Numbered from the stretch's first letter, positions 35,974-45,553 are shown. The stretch is DNA of 64,000 nt from Acinetobacter puyangensis (GCF_900096995.1 NZ_OANT01000001.1:434001-498000), one strand, 5' to 3'. Notes: generated by a model not told the origin, from the sequence alone. Translations and numbers: made by a program.

Positions 35974-36002
35974 AGTATAAAGAGTGTATTGCAATTTAAC
36001 AA
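35974..36002 (-). promoter_or_regulatory. Promoter of the riboswitch-btuB transcript
   Basis: On the minus strand TTGTTA (36002-35997) and TATACT (35979-35974) are spaced by exactly 17 bases. The -10 lies about 12 bases before the aptamer begins. Confidence 0.7.
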
Positions 36003-36032
36003 CGTAAATACTATGGATTTGCTTCAAAGGAC

Positions 36033-36056
36033 AATGCAAATGGTAAAATTTGCATT
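36033..36056. repeat. 9-bp perfect inverted repeat between btuB and trpF
   Basis: AATGCAAAT (36033-36041) and ATTTGCATT (36048-36056) are separated by 6 bases in the divergent btuB-trpF region, 62 bases before the trpF start. It may be an operator for trpFB or simply a leader hairpin. Confidence 0.45.
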
Positions 36057-36117
36057 ACAATAGTTGCGATTTTTAAACGCTTTCATCAAAAGCGAGACAA
36101 TTTCTGGATTTAAAAAC

Positions 36118-36768
36118 ATGCGAGTACGTGCCAAAATTTGTGGGGTTACCCGATCTCAGGATGTGCAGGCAGTGGTTGATGCGGGCGCAGATGCGATTGG
36201 TCTGGTATTTTTTGCGCCAAGTCCTCGTGCTGTTTCAATACCGCAGGCCGCAGCATTAGCCCAAGACATTTCGGCGTATGTACAGATAGTGGGTTTGTTT
36301 GTCAATGCCAGTGCAGATGAGATTGAGCAAACCCTGGCGCAGGTGCCATTGGATATTCTGCAATTACATGGTGATGAAACCCCTGAGCAATGTCGGTCTA
36401 TTGCACAGCACGTTAAACGTCGCTGGTATAAAGCCATTCAGGTCAAGCCTGATCTGGATGTGGTAGCAGAAATTAAGCGTTATCAGGCTGCCGGTGCAAG
36501 TGCGATATTGCTGGATGCATGGCATCCCGATTTAAAAGGTGGAACCGGGCATGCATTTGACTGGGACAAGTTCCCGAAACTGGATATTCCACTTATTTTG
36601 GCAGGCGGTTTGAATCCGGAGAATATTGAACAAGCCATCTCGATTACAAAACCTTATGCGGTTGACGTCAGCGGTGGTGTAGAATCTGCCAAAGGTATCA
36701 AAGACCAACAACTTATCCAAAGTTTTATGCAAGGAGTCCAACGTGGATCAACAAAGTGCGAATCATAA
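36118..36768 (+). CDS. trpF: Phosphoribosylanthranilate isomerase
   Basis: TrpF performs the Amadori rearrangement of N-phosphoribosylanthranilate to CdRP, the third step of tryptophan synthesis after anthranilate. The 216-residue TIM barrel starts [15 protein letters not shown] (catalytic Cys in KICG), with IGLVFF, LQLHGDE, LLDAW with the catalytic Asp, and [10 protein letters not shown] and DVSGGVE for phosphate binding. The upstream in-frame 18 codons are not needed. It overlaps trpB by 26 bases, so the two are coupled. Confidence 0.95.
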   Translation: MRVRAKICGVTRSQDVQAVVDAGADAIGLVFFAPSPRAVSIPQAAALAQDISAYVQIVGLFVNASADEIEQTLAQVPLDILQLHGDETPEQCRSIAQHVKRRWYKAIQVKPDLDVVAEIKRYQAAGASAILLDAWHPDLKGGTGHAFDWDKFPKLDIPLILAGGLNPENIEQAISITKPYAVDVSGGVESAKGIKDQQLIQSFMQGVQRGSTKCES

Positions 36769-37987
36769 AGATCAGGTGACTGACTATACGCAATTTCCCG
36801 ATGAAAAAGGTCATTTTGGCATTCATGGTGGGCGGTTTGTATCAGAAACCCTGATGGCGGCACTTGAAGATTTGGAAAAACTGTATTTGCGCATGAAAGA
36901 TGACGAACAATTTCTGGCAGAATTTGATCGTGATTTGGCATTTTATGTTGGTCGTCCAAGTCCACTGTATCACGCCGAGCGTTGGTCAAAAGAATTGGGT
37001 GGTGCGCAGATCTATTTGAAACGGGAAGATTTGAATCATACCGGTTCACATAAGGTCAATAACACCATCGGTCAGGCATTGTTAGCCAAACTTTCTGGCA
37101 AAAAACGTATTATTGCCGAAACTGGTGCAGGGCAGCATGGTGTTGCTACTGCAACCATTGCTGCACGTTTGGGACTGGAATGTGTCGTGTTCATGGGTGC
37201 CGAAGATGTGAAACGTCAGGCCATGAATGTGTATCGTATGCGTTTGCTGGGTGCAACAGTTGTACCGGTAGAAAGTGGCTCCAAAACCTTAAAAGATGCC
37301 ATGAATGAAGCAATGCGCGACTGGGTAACCAATGTGGACAGTACTTATTATGTGATTGGTACAGTGGCAGGTCCGCACCCTTATCCGCAGCTGGTACGTG
37401 ACTTTCAGTCGATCATTGGCCGTGAAGCGAAAAAACAAATCCTTGAGCAGGCAGGACGTTTACCGGATGCATTGGTGGCCTGTGTTGGCGGTGGATCAAA
37501 TGCCATGGGATTGTTCTATCCATTCCTGAATGATCTGGACGTTACGATGTATGGCGTGGAAGCTGCGGGTTATGGCATCGAAACAGGTAAACATTCTGCA
37601 CCATTAAATGCCGGACATGTTGGTGTGTTGCATGGTAACCGTACTTATTTAATGAGTGATGCACAGGGGCAAATCATTGAAACGCATTCGATTTCCGCAG
37701 GTCTGGATTATCCAGGTGTGGGGCCGGAACATAGTTTCTTAAAAGATATGCATCGTGTAAATTATGTGCCGATTAACGATCATGAAGCCTTACAGGGGTT
37801 CCGTGATCTGACCAAAATTGAAGGGATTATTCCAGCACTGGAAAGCGCACATGCCATGGCATATGTGACTAAACTGGCGCCAACCATGGATAAAGATCAA
37901 ATCATTATTGCGACAGTATCAGGTCGTGGTGATAAGGATTTGATGACGGTTGCCAAAATTGATGGCATTCCAATGGTAGATTTATAA
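36743..37987 (+). CDS. trpB: Tryptophan synthase beta chain
   Basis: TrpB condenses indole and serine to tryptophan with PLP. The 414-residue protein starts at GTG 36743, preceded by AAGGAG inside trpF. PLP Lys104 lies in HTGSHKVNN, with [10 protein letters not shown], the phosphate loop [13 protein letters not shown], and SGRGDKD near the end. It has an extra Gln/Asn-rich N-terminal stretch of about 20 residues before the family core. The alpha subunit is not adjacent: trpA lies 4.6 kb further on. Confidence 0.97.
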   Translation: MDQQSANHKDQVTDYTQFPDEKGHFGIHGGRFVSETLMAALEDLEKLYLRMKDDEQFLAEFDRDLAFYVGRPSPLYHAERWSKELGGAQIYLKREDLNHTGSHKVNNTIGQALLAKLSGKKRIIAETGAGQHGVATATIAARLGLECVVFMGAEDVKRQAMNVYRMRLLGATVVPVESGSKTLKDAMNEAMRDWVTNVDSTYYVIGTVAGPHPYPQLVRDFQSIIGREAKKQILEQAGRLPDALVACVGGGSNAMGLFYPFLNDLDVTMYGVEAAGYGIETGKHSAPLNAGHVGVLHGNRTYLMSDAQGQIIETHSISAGLDYPGVGPEHSFLKDMHRVNYVPINDHEALQGFRDLTKIEGIIPALESAHAMAYVTKLAPTMDKDQIIIATVSGRGDKDLMTVAKIDGIPMVDL

Positions 37988-38015
37988 TTCTTGGTTATTA
38001 AGACTTGATTGTTAA

Positions 38016-38050
38016 AACTTGGGCATAATCAATGCTCAAGTTGTTTATTT
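38016..38050 (+). terminator. Rho-independent terminator of trpFB
   Basis: A 10-base stem with one G-U pair (AACTTGGGCA with TGCTCAAGTT, 38016-38042) is followed by GTTTATTTA. It ends the trpFB transcript before the convergent gene at 38066. Confidence 0.75.
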
Positions 38051-38065
38051 ACTTTTTCTCGTTGT

Positions 38066-38941
38066 TTATTGTCCTGCTTGCCAGAACGCTTCACCTGCGG
38101 CAATGGGGTCACCGGTTTTTGCCATGGTTTCAATCCAGACAGGATATTGTGCAATGATCTGATGTTGACTCGGATGAAAATCCTTTTTATACCATTGCAA
38201 ATACGGTTGTTTCATACGGGTGAGTATGCCGTTTTTACCCAGAAACCAAGGCAAGCCCTGACGAAATAGTTTCAGACGTTGTCTACTCGAAAAACCATCA
38301 CATTTCAGCATGATATTGGTGCGATACAAGGTAAAGCCCAACATTAAAACCGTGGTGGCAGCCAAGGTGAATTTGCGGGTTGCTTCGGGGACTTCTCCCA
38401 CTTGCTGCATCACATCAAACGCCACATCCCGATGTTCCATTTCTTCAATGGCATGCCATGCCAGTAATGCTCGTACAAATGGATGAGCATCTTTTAAGGT
38501 TGCTTGATGATGATAAAAGGTGTCTGCCATCAATGCCGTCAAATGCTCTGCTGCGGCAGTCATGGCAATATTATACTGCAGTGATCGTTTGCTGAGTTCA
38601 AAACGGAAAATGCGTTTGAGTAAGGCAGTGAATTGATCGACGGGCATACCTTGTGCTTGCATCAATTGATTCATTTTTTCGTGTGCAAGACCATGTTGTG
38701 CTTCCTGACGGATAAAGTCGGCAACTCTTTTTTGTAGATCCGGATCGGTAATTTTGTCACGAAACAAGCGCACAGATTCGATGAAATAGCGTTCTCCATC
38801 TGGAAAGGTCAAGCTGAGCGCATCAAAAACTCTGGTTTTAAACGGATCATTGCCAAACCAGAAGCGCGGAATTTCTTCAAGTCTAAAGTCCAAATGGGTA
38901 CGTACCACAGGATCAACTTGATATTGTATCGCTATATTCAT
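38066..38941 (-). CDS. Predicted metal-dependent hydrolase (PF10118-type)
   Basis: The 291-residue protein matches the uncharacterised 'predicted metal-dependent hydrolase' family with a ferritin-like four-helix core. Putative ligands are visible in FIRQEAQHGLAHEKMN and WHAIEEMEHRDVAFDV, with the additional AAAEHLTALM region. Members occur near lipid and steroid genes in several bacteria, but no reaction is proven. It is on the minus strand between trpB and the thioesterase and is probably monocistronic. Confidence 0.75.
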   Translation of the reverse strand: MNIAIQYQVDPVVRTHLDFRLEEIPRFWFGNDPFKTRVFDALSLTFPDGERYFIESVRLFRDKITDPDLQKRVADFIRQEAQHGLAHEKMNQLMQAQGMPVDQFTALLKRIFRFELSKRSLQYNIAMTAAAEHLTALMADTFYHHQATLKDAHPFVRALLAWHAIEEMEHRDVAFDVMQQVGEVPEATRKFTLAATTVLMLGFTLYRTNIMLKCDGFSSRQRLKLFRQGLPWFLGKNGILTRMKQPYLQWYKKDFHPSQHQIIAQYPVWIETMAKTGDPIAAGEAFWQAGQ

Positions 38942-39517
38942 GCTGATTATTCCTTGAATTTATGACCGAAAAATATAAAAGCAGCTAAGACGATTTCTTT
39001 ATAAACCTATTTATGATGCACTCTCGATATTCAAACAACCATCGCCATTTAGGCCATTTTTATTAAATTTTAGGCAAATTCAGAATCAATATTGACAGCA
39101 ATTACGTTAATCTCAACTTTAATTCATGGTTAATTAATTGATAAATAACATAAAATTTTTAATTTTACACAAATATTGCTCACCTCATCGCCTTTGGCGG
39201 CTCGGCGAGTGGGTGAGGCACTGTATCGCAAGAACTTGTAATGTTGGTTGCTGTAGGCAATAAAAATTTAAAAAACATAATATTATTAGTATTTTAGTGA
39301 AAAATGATATTCTTAAAAAAGTTTAGATTGGCGTATTCCAGACTAAATTTATGTTATGCGATAATTTGTATTGACTTCTTATCATAGCATGGCTATTTTT
39401 ACATTATAGTTCTATTTTAGAACTTATAGTTCTTACAATTGGTTAAATTGTTAAAGTGTGCCTCATAATGCAATCTTTAATTCAAAATATAACATTTATT
39501 AGCAGGAGTGTAATGCG
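38942..39517. other. Non-coding gap with a REP-like hairpin
   Basis: No gene is supported. At 39179-39217 a GC-rich imperfect hairpin stands out (CTCACCTCATCGCC with GGCGAGTGGGTGAG, 11 of 14 positions paired). The remainder is AT-rich. A TTGACT hexamer at 39371 could belong to the thioesterase promoter, with a repeat of AGTTCT/AGAACT after it. Confidence 0.5.
39408..39433. promoter_or_regulatory. Candidate operator upstream of the thioesterase gene
   Basis: Three half-sites follow each other: AGTTCT (39408-39413), AGAACT (39419-39424), AGTTCT (39428-39433), giving overlapping dyads 85-110 bases before the start at 39518. The same AGTTCTATTT sequence recurs upstream of the peroxiredoxin gene. 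Confidence 0.4.
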
Positions 39518-39952
39518 ATGAATCCATTGAAAATGACAGGTCTGGAAATTATGCAGGCATTTTGTCAGGGACTTTTTCCTGCACCAGGAATTGCCAAAAC
39601 AATCCCCATGCAGCCTGTAGAGGTTGAACATGGACGAATTGTATTTAGTGCGATTGCCGATGAGCGGCATACCAATCCACTGGGTGGTGTACATGGTGGT
39701 TTTGCTGCAACAGTGCTGGATTCGGTGACAGGTTGTGCAACGCATACTGTGCTTGCAGTAGGTGAAAGCTATGGTACAACCGATCTAAATATTAAAATAT
39801 GTCGTCCGATGCCCTTTAATAAAAAATTAATCGCGGAAGGAAAAGTGATTAATGCCGGAAAAAATTTGGTGATTTCAGAAGGTTATCTCTGTGATGAAGA
39901 AGGTAAGCTTTATGCGCATGCCACTGCAACCAATATGATTATTCGCCGCTAA
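39518..39952 (+). CDS. PaaI-type hotdog thioesterase
   Basis: The 144-residue hotdog-fold protein belongs to the PaaI/4HBT thioesterase group that hydrolyses acyl- or aryl-CoA esters. Typical features are HTNPLGGVHGGFAATVLDSVTG, where the Asp and the Gly-rich loop form the active site, and YGTTDLNIKICRPMPF. Substrate is not predictable. The start follows AGCAGGAGTGTA. It is isolated between the ferritin-like hydrolase and a TonB receptor on the other strand. Confidence 0.88.
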   Translation: MNPLKMTGLEIMQAFCQGLFPAPGIAKTIPMQPVEVEHGRIVFSAIADERHTNPLGGVHGGFAATVLDSVTGCATHTVLAVGESYGTTDLNIKICRPMPFNKKLIAEGKVINAGKNLVISEGYLCDEEGKLYAHATATNMIIRR

Positions 39953-39957
39953 TGCAA

Positions 39958-39984
39958 TTTTTGCCTGATGTTATCAGGCAAAAA
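39958..39984. terminator. Bidirectional terminator
   Basis: A 12-bp perfect stem (TTTTTGCCTGAT with ATCAGGCAAAAA) closes a 3-base loop between the convergent thioesterase and TonB-receptor genes. The arms supply T-runs on both strands. Confidence 0.85.
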
Positions 39985-39994
39985 TAAATCTTTG

Positions 39995-42148
39995 CTAGAA
40001 ATGATATTTTAGACTAAGGGTGGCATTACGTGGTGTGCCATAATGATATGTTCCATTACTCACTGATTCATAATATTTTTTATCAAAAATATTATTTGCG
40101 TTGAGCTGAACCTTAATATTTTTATCGACATCATAACCAAGCATCGCATTGGCAAGAAAATAAGCATCTTGAACTAAAACACCATAAGCAGTTTCACCAT
40201 TATAATACTTGCTACGATAGCTTAAACCACCCCCTATAGAGAATTTCTCCCACTTATATTTACTAAATAAATTTGCTGTGGTTCTGGCAGCTTGCGTATT
40301 AAATTTTTCACCTTCCGGGTCTTTGGCCTCAAAATGAGCAATACCAAAATTAATATTCCAGTTATCGATAATCTCACCATCAATTTCCAATTCTACGCCT
40401 TTACTTTTGATCCCGCTTACACCGTGATAGGCCTGATCGCCATTCGATATAAATACGTTATTCAGAGCCTCGGCAACATTATCCTGTTGAATCTGGAATA
40501 TAGATAAGGCAGTATTTAATCGACCATCAAAGTATCCGCTTTTAATGCCTGTTTCATATTGTTTGCCGATAATCGGGTCAAGATACTTTCCATTCACATC
40601 TTTATAGTTTTGTGGGTTAAAAATATCAGTATAACTAGCATACAATGAATGATTTTGATTTAGTTCGTATACAATGCCAAAGTATGGGGTAAGTTGATTT
40701 TTAAATTCACGATTACCAACTCCATCTTCTTGTTCATATTTCCAGTTGGTTAATCTGGTACCAATCACCACTTTTAATGGTTCAAGTATAGTGAATTTAC
40801 CTGCAACATATCCGGCGGTTTGTGCCGTTTCATTTAATATACCTTGGGTTTTAGTGCGATGTGATTCTGGATAAGGTATGGCATAGATGCTGTCATAGTC
40901 AATCAAACCTACAGAAACTCGACTTGAATAAAAATAGGGATTAACTACTTTAGCTTGATGATAATTAAAACCTGTGACAATTTCCTGTGGCAAACCTGAA
41001 ATATCAAATGGCAGATTAAAATAAGCATCAATATTTTGCTCTCGTTGATTATATGGGTTGGTTTCTAATGACCATGCAGGGCCACTGGATAAATTAGTGG
41101 TTTTATCAATTGCCCAACCGTAAGAATTTAACAATGCCCAACCTTGCTTAATGTCTTTGTACGTAGCTTTTAAATTAAAACTAGCATCATTGAATAATTT
41201 TTGTTGAAAATCGACATAAAAAGTCGTGGTTTTATTGTCTTGATATGTCCAATCGGCAGTAACAATTTTTGAGCGGTCAAAATGAGTCCGTGTACCATCG
41301 GTATAATAGGCAGGAAATGCACCCCAACGAATATTGTCTCGTTGTAGATTCTGATAACTGGCTGCGATGGATAAATACGTGCTATCGGTCAAATCCATAT
41401 CGACTACTGCATAAGCAGTCTCTTGCATTTTATGATATTTATCCATAAATGAATCTTCATCCTGATATTTGACTACAGTCCTCCCACGAATTGAACCATC
41501 ACTATTTATTGGAAAGGATAGGTCTACACTACTACTATATTTATTCCATGAACCGATTGATACATTGAGAGAACCGGTGAGTTCTTTGGCGTTGGCACGT
41601 TTTCGAATCAGGTTTAAACCCATCGCAGGGCTACCTGCACCTGTCATCAGACCATTGGCTCCTTTAATTACTTCGACTCGGTCATAGATCGTAAGGTCTG
41701 GGTCTAGGTTGGCATAGTAACCAGCAGTTGGTACACCATCAAATAAATAATAATTTGTTTCGAAACCTCGTGAGATTGGATTAATCCTCTCATCGGTACG
41801 GTTTAGATATACGCCTGTAATATTGCTAATTAATTCTTGAAATGTAGTGATATTGGTATCGTCCAGATATTCACGAGTTAATATCTTGATATTTTGAGGC
41901 GTTTCACGAGGGGATAAATCCAATTTAGTCGAGGTGTTTGAACTGTCAGCAGTATATGAACCTGTGCCTTCTGTAATATTAGATTTTTGTGCGTTAACAA
42001 CGATTGTTGGAAGTTGTTGTCTATCTTCTTCGGCAGCAATTGCCAGGGTTGGCAACAGTGTAAGTGTAATTAAAGAAGACAAAAGATTTAGACGGGGTAT
42101 TGGCTTAGAGTGGCTTGTGGTTTTATTGCACATTACACTTAATCTCAT
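39995..42148 (-). CDS. TonB-dependent siderophore receptor (FhuE/FpvA-like)
   Basis: The 717-residue outer-membrane receptor imports ferric siderophore using TonB. A signal peptide (about residues 1-39 from 42148, ending in TLAIA), plug domain with SPRETPQNIKILTREYL and ISRGFETNYYLFDGVPT, and EVIKGANGLMTGAGSP, then a 22-strand barrel ending in LSLKYHF are clear. The plug style matches receptors for hydroxamate-type siderophores such as ferric coprogen or rhodotorulate. The start could be 42148 or 42133 (MCNKTT). A candidate Fur box sits directly upstream. Confidence 0.9.
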   Translation of the reverse strand: MRLSVMCNKTTSHSKPIPRLNLLSSLITLTLLPTLAIAAEEDRQQLPTIVVNAQKSNITEGTGSYTADSSNTSTKLDLSPRETPQNIKILTREYLDDTNITTFQELISNITGVYLNRTDERINPISRGFETNYYLFDGVPTAGYYANLDPDLTIYDRVEVIKGANGLMTGAGSPAMGLNLIRKRANAKELTGSLNVSIGSWNKYSSSVDLSFPINSDGSIRGRTVVKYQDEDSFMDKYHKMQETAYAVVDMDLTDSTYLSIAASYQNLQRDNIRWGAFPAYYTDGTRTHFDRSKIVTADWTYQDNKTTTFYVDFQQKLFNDASFNLKATYKDIKQGWALLNSYGWAIDKTTNLSSGPAWSLETNPYNQREQNIDAYFNLPFDISGLPQEIVTGFNYHQAKVVNPYFYSSRVSVGLIDYDSIYAIPYPESHRTKTQGILNETAQTAGYVAGKFTILEPLKVVIGTRLTNWKYEQEDGVGNREFKNQLTPYFGIVYELNQNHSLYASYTDIFNPQNYKDVNGKYLDPIIGKQYETGIKSGYFDGRLNTALSIFQIQQDNVAEALNNVFISNGDQAYHGVSGIKSKGVELEIDGEIIDNWNINFGIAHFEAKDPEGEKFNTQAARTTANLFSKYKWEKFSIGGGLSYRSKYYNGETAYGVLVQDAYFLANAMLGYDVDKNIKVQLNANNIFDKKYYESVSNGTYHYGTPRNATLSLKYHF

Positions 42149-42150
42149 TT

Positions 42151-42169
42151 GTTAGTGATTATTATTTAT
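42151..42169 (-). promoter_or_regulatory. Candidate Fur box for the TonB receptor
   Basis: The 19 bases on the minus strand contain ATAATCA and match the canonical Fur consensus at 13 of 19 positions. It lies 3 bases before the first possible start, so it would overlap the ribosome-binding region. The match is moderate. Confidence 0.35.
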
Positions 42170-42576
42170 TAATTGTAAAATTGTTTGATTTTTGTTGCAA
42201 GTATTTTGTCATCATTTTTATGAATTTGCGATAAACGTCTATTTGGCCAAAATTAACAAGACTATTTTGTAGCTCTATATGCAAGAATGCGAGTGCCCAT
42301 TTCGTATTCCTTGTGCAATATATGGTTTAGATAAAAACAATAATTTGATGTCTAAGATGGATTCAAAAATATGGCAGGTAAGTTTCAGAATAATTTTGTT
42401 GTCGGGGTTGGATAAGACAAAGCTGTGAATGTGGAACATTCGATCATTGAGTAAAGATACTTTGCTGTTTATCATCTAGTCATTGCATAAAAATGCAAAT
42501 CAACCCTGCAAATTTATCACGTTTAGTTTTATGATTGCTGCACAGTAGAAAGTGATTGATAGGAATTGCAAATATT
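42170..42576. other. Non-coding gap before trpA
   Basis: No gene is supported. A 66-codon minus-strand frame at 42275-42475 shows no recognisable sequence. The trpA promoter must be within about 200 bases of 42577, but I see no clear boxes. Confidence 0.4.
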
Positions 42577-43377
42577 ATGTCTCGTCTAGCGCAGCGTTTT
42601 GCTCAACTAAAAGCAGAAAATAGAAAAGCATTAGTGACTTATGTAATGGCTGGTGATCCACAGCCAAGTGTCACTGTACCACTTATTCATGAGATGGTGG
42701 CAGCCGGCGTGGACATTTTGGAAATTGGTTTACCTTTTTCCGATCCGATGGCTGATGGTCCGGTGATTGCACTTGCCGCAGAGCGTGCGCTTGCAGGTGG
42801 TACCAATACGCTGGATGCGATTGCCATGGTCAAGGAATTTCGCCAAAAAGATCAGGACACACCTGTTGTTTTGATGGGCTATTTAAATCCGGCAGAAGTG
42901 ATCGGATACGAAAAATTTATCCAAACCGCAGCAGAAGCAGGCGTTGATGGCATGATTCTGGTTGATTTGCCACCAGAAGAAGCAGAGAAATTCGATGTTA
43001 TTTTAGATCAGTATGGTCTGGATCAGGTGTTTTTACTTGCACCGACCTCAACTGATGAGCGTATTACGCATGTGATTAAACAAGCACGTGGTTTTATTTA
43101 TTACGTGTCGTTAAAAGGTGTTACTGGTGCTGCAACACTGGATATTAAGTCCGCAGCAGAGCGTATTGCCAAAATTAAACAACAAACCGATTTACCGGTT
43201 GGTGTTGGTTTTGGGATCAGTGATGCTGCATCGGCAAAAGCCATGGGTGCAGTTGCCGATGCAGTCATTGTGGGCAGTGCATTTGTAAAACCTTTTGCAA
43301 CTTTATCTGTAGAAGATGCAACGGCAGCCGCTGTTGCAAAAGTGAAAGAATTAAGAGCAGCTTTGGATGAGCTATGA
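42577..43377 (+). CDS. trpA: Tryptophan synthase alpha chain
   Basis: TrpA cleaves indole-3-glycerol phosphate to indole, which is channelled to TrpB. The 266-residue TIM barrel starts MSRLAQRFAQLKAENRK and shows the catalytic Glu and Asp motif in EIGLPFSDPMADGPVI, LLAPTSTDERI, YYVSLKGVTGA and GFGISDA for phosphate binding. The ATG at 42577 follows AGGAATTGCAAAT. Its stop overlaps the accD start (ATGATG), so trpA, accD, folC and the SPOR gene appear to be one transcript. Confidence 0.96.
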   Translation: MSRLAQRFAQLKAENRKALVTYVMAGDPQPSVTVPLIHEMVAAGVDILEIGLPFSDPMADGPVIALAAERALAGGTNTLDAIAMVKEFRQKDQDTPVVLMGYLNPAEVIGYEKFIQTAAEAGVDGMILVDLPPEEAEKFDVILDQYGLDQVFLLAPTSTDERITHVIKQARGFIYYVSLKGVTGAATLDIKSAAERIAKIKQQTDLPVGVGFGISDAASAKAMGAVADAVIVGSAFVKPFATLSVEDATAAAVAKVKELRAALDEL

Positions 43378-44273
43378 TGAATGAAACGCAAACCGATCAA
43401 CCACAATCGTTGTTAAATGGTGCAAACTGGCTTGAACGTCCAGTCCCAAGTGTACATGTACCGGAAGAAAACAAGAGTAAACCTACTTTTTCTGAACCAA
43501 CGGTTGAATGCCCGGAATGTCATGCGCTGGTCACACGTACCGCCATGTCATTTAATGCTTATGTCTGTCCGCAATGTGACGAACATCTGGCAATGAAAGC
43601 ACGTGATCGGTTGCACTGGTTCTTTGATCAGGTTGATGAAGAACTGGGCTTGGAATTTACCCCGAAAGATCCGCTAGGCTTTGTTGACAGCAAGCCTTAT
43701 CCGAAACGTATGGAAGAGGCGCAGACCAAAACTGGCGAAACCGAAGCATTAATTAGTATGCAAGGTATGATTGAAGGTGTGCCGATGGTTGCGGTGGCCT
43801 TTAATTTTGAGTTTATGGGTGGATCAATGGGTACAGTTGTCGGTGATCGCTTTGTACAGGCAGCCGAACGTGCTTTAAGTTTACGTCAGCCATTGATCTG
43901 TTTTGCCGCATCAGGTGGGGCACGGATGCAAGAGGGTATGTTGTCGCTGATGCAAATGGCACGTACTGCGGCAGCGATTGAACGCTTACGTCAGGCCAGT
44001 ATCCCTTATATTGTGGTATTGACCAATCCTGTCTATGGTGGTGTAACAGCATCTTTGGCGATGCTTGGTGATGCCCATCTGGCAGAACCTAAAGCCATGA
44101 TTGGCTTCGCCGGTAAGCGTGTGATTGAGCAAACAGTACGTGAAAAGTTGGAAGAACCCTTTCAACGCGCAGAATATTTGCTTGAGCATGGTGTAATCGA
44201 TCAAATTGTGCATCGTCATGCATTACGCGATACAATCTACCGTATTGTAAGTAAACTGATGAATTTACCTTGA
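43374..44273 (+). CDS. accD: Acetyl-CoA carboxylase carboxyltransferase subunit beta
   Basis: AccD is the zinc-binding half of the carboxyltransferase that makes malonyl-CoA for fatty-acid synthesis. The 299-residue protein has a C4 zinc ribbon, C46/C49 (CPEC) and C65/C68 (CPQC), then the crotonase-like domain with EFMGGSMGTVVGDRF, ASGGARMQEG and GVTASLAMLGD. It overlaps trpA by 4 bases and folC by 4 bases, indicating translational coupling in the trpA-accD-folC unit. Confidence 0.97.
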   Translation: MMNETQTDQPQSLLNGANWLERPVPSVHVPEENKSKPTFSEPTVECPECHALVTRTAMSFNAYVCPQCDEHLAMKARDRLHWFFDQVDEELGLEFTPKDPLGFVDSKPYPKRMEEAQTKTGETEALISMQGMIEGVPMVAVAFNFEFMGGSMGTVVGDRFVQAAERALSLRQPLICFAASGGARMQEGMLSLMQMARTAAAIERLRQASIPYIVVLTNPVYGGVTASLAMLGDAHLAEPKAMIGFAGKRVIEQTVREKLEEPFQRAEYLLEHGVIDQIVHRHALRDTIYRIVSKLMNLP

Positions 44274-45553
44274 GCCATACGATACCAACTGCATCTGATT
44301 CATTAAAAACTTGGCTGGACTATTGGACTACTGTTCATGTCACAGCCATCGATTTAGGTTTGGAGCGTGTGTTACCTGTAGCACACGCTTTAAATGTTTT
44401 ACAGCCTAAGGCAAAAGTATTTACTGTTGCTGGAACCAATGGCAAAGGCTCTACCACGACCACCCTTGCTGCGATTCTAAATGCAGCCGGCTATCAAGTC
44501 GGTTTGTATCAATCACCACATATTTTTTATTTTAATGAACGTGTGCGTATCAATGGCATTGAAGTTGCCGATGATGTTTTGGTCGATGCTTTTGTTCAGG
44601 TTGAGCAGGCACGGCAGCAATGTGATCTCACTTTATCTTTTTTTGAAGCCACCACGCTGGCAGCGGTTTATATTTTTACGCAACAGCAGTGCGATGTTTG
44701 GGTGCTGGAAGTCGGGCTCGGCGGTCGTCTGGATGTCGTCAATATTATTGATCCAGATGTTGCAGTCATTACCAATATCGGACTGGATCATGTTGACTGG
44801 TTAGGCGATAGTATAGAAAAAATAGCATTTGAAAAAGCAGGTATTATTCGTCCGAATATTCCTGTTGTTTTTGCTGGAGCGCAAACGCTACCACAGGCTA
44901 TTGCCGATAAAATAGAGCAGTGCCAAGCCACATTATATCAATATCAAAAAGATTATTTTTTCGAATTGACCGATGAGCATTGGTATCTGGCCACACCTGC
45001 ATTAACCATGACTTTTGCCCATGGTCAATTGGCACATATTAATCAAAGTGCTGCATTGATGGCTGTGTTGGCAAGCGGTTTGAATGTTAGCCATGATCAA
45101 ATGATGCAGGGTGTACAGGTAGCACAATTGGCTGGACGGTTTGAAATTCGTCAATATCAAGATCGCCATCTGGTGCTGGATGTGGCGCATAATCCGCACG
45201 GTGTGCGCTTTTTAAAACAACAATTAAGCAGATATTTACAATTACATCCTGAAATTACGCAGGTAAATGCTGTATTTTCCATGCTGGACGACAAAGATAT
45301 ACAAGGTGTTGTGCAATTATTAACAACTATCGTAAAAGAATGGTATATTGCGCCACTAAATGTTGCGAGAGCTTGTACAATTACACGTTTGCAAGACGAA
45401 CTGCAAGGACAGGAATTTTTTGTTTCCGAGTCGATTCAGCAAAGTTTCGAACAGGCATTACAACGCAGTTCATCGCAGCATTTGATCTTGGTTTGTGGTT
45501 CATTTCATACATTGGAAGCCGTTTGGGAGTATTTGTTAAATGGCGATGAATAA
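44270..45553 (+). CDS. folC: Bifunctional folylpolyglutamate synthase / dihydrofolate synthase
   Basis: FolC attaches glutamate to dihydropteroate and then to tetrahydrofolate. The 427-residue Mur-ligase-type protein has the P-loop AGTNGKGSTTTT near residues 54-65, QSPHIFYFNERVRINGIE, LEVGLGGRLDVVN, TNIGLDHVDWLG, and LDVAHNPHGV in the C-terminal domain. The start is TTG at 44270, overlapping the accD stop, chosen because MSHTIPTASDSLKTWLDYW aligns with the family. It overlaps the SPOR gene by 14 bases. Confidence 0.95.
   Translation: MSHTIPTASDSLKTWLDYWTTVHVTAIDLGLERVLPVAHALNVLQPKAKVFTVAGTNGKGSTTTTLAAILNAAGYQVGLYQSPHIFYFNERVRINGIEVADDVLVDAFVQVEQARQQCDLTLSFFEATTLAAVYIFTQQQCDVWVLEVGLGGRLDVVNIIDPDVAVITNIGLDHVDWLGDSIEKIAFEKAGIIRPNIPVVFAGAQTLPQAIADKIEQCQATLYQYQKDYFFELTDEHWYLATPALTMTFAHGQLAHINQSAALMAVLASGLNVSHDQMMQGVQVAQLAGRFEIRQYQDRHLVLDVAHNPHGVRFLKQQLSRYLQLHPEITQVNAVFSMLDDKDIQGVVQLLTTIVKEWYIAPLNVARACTITRLQDELQGQEFFVSESIQQSFEQALQRSSSQHLILVCGSFHTLEAVWEYLLNGDE

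Noticed and set aside
42275..42475. 66-codon minus-strand ORF before trpA
   Set aside because: No recognisable sequence, start signal or partner; in AT-rich DNA a frame of this length can occur by chance.
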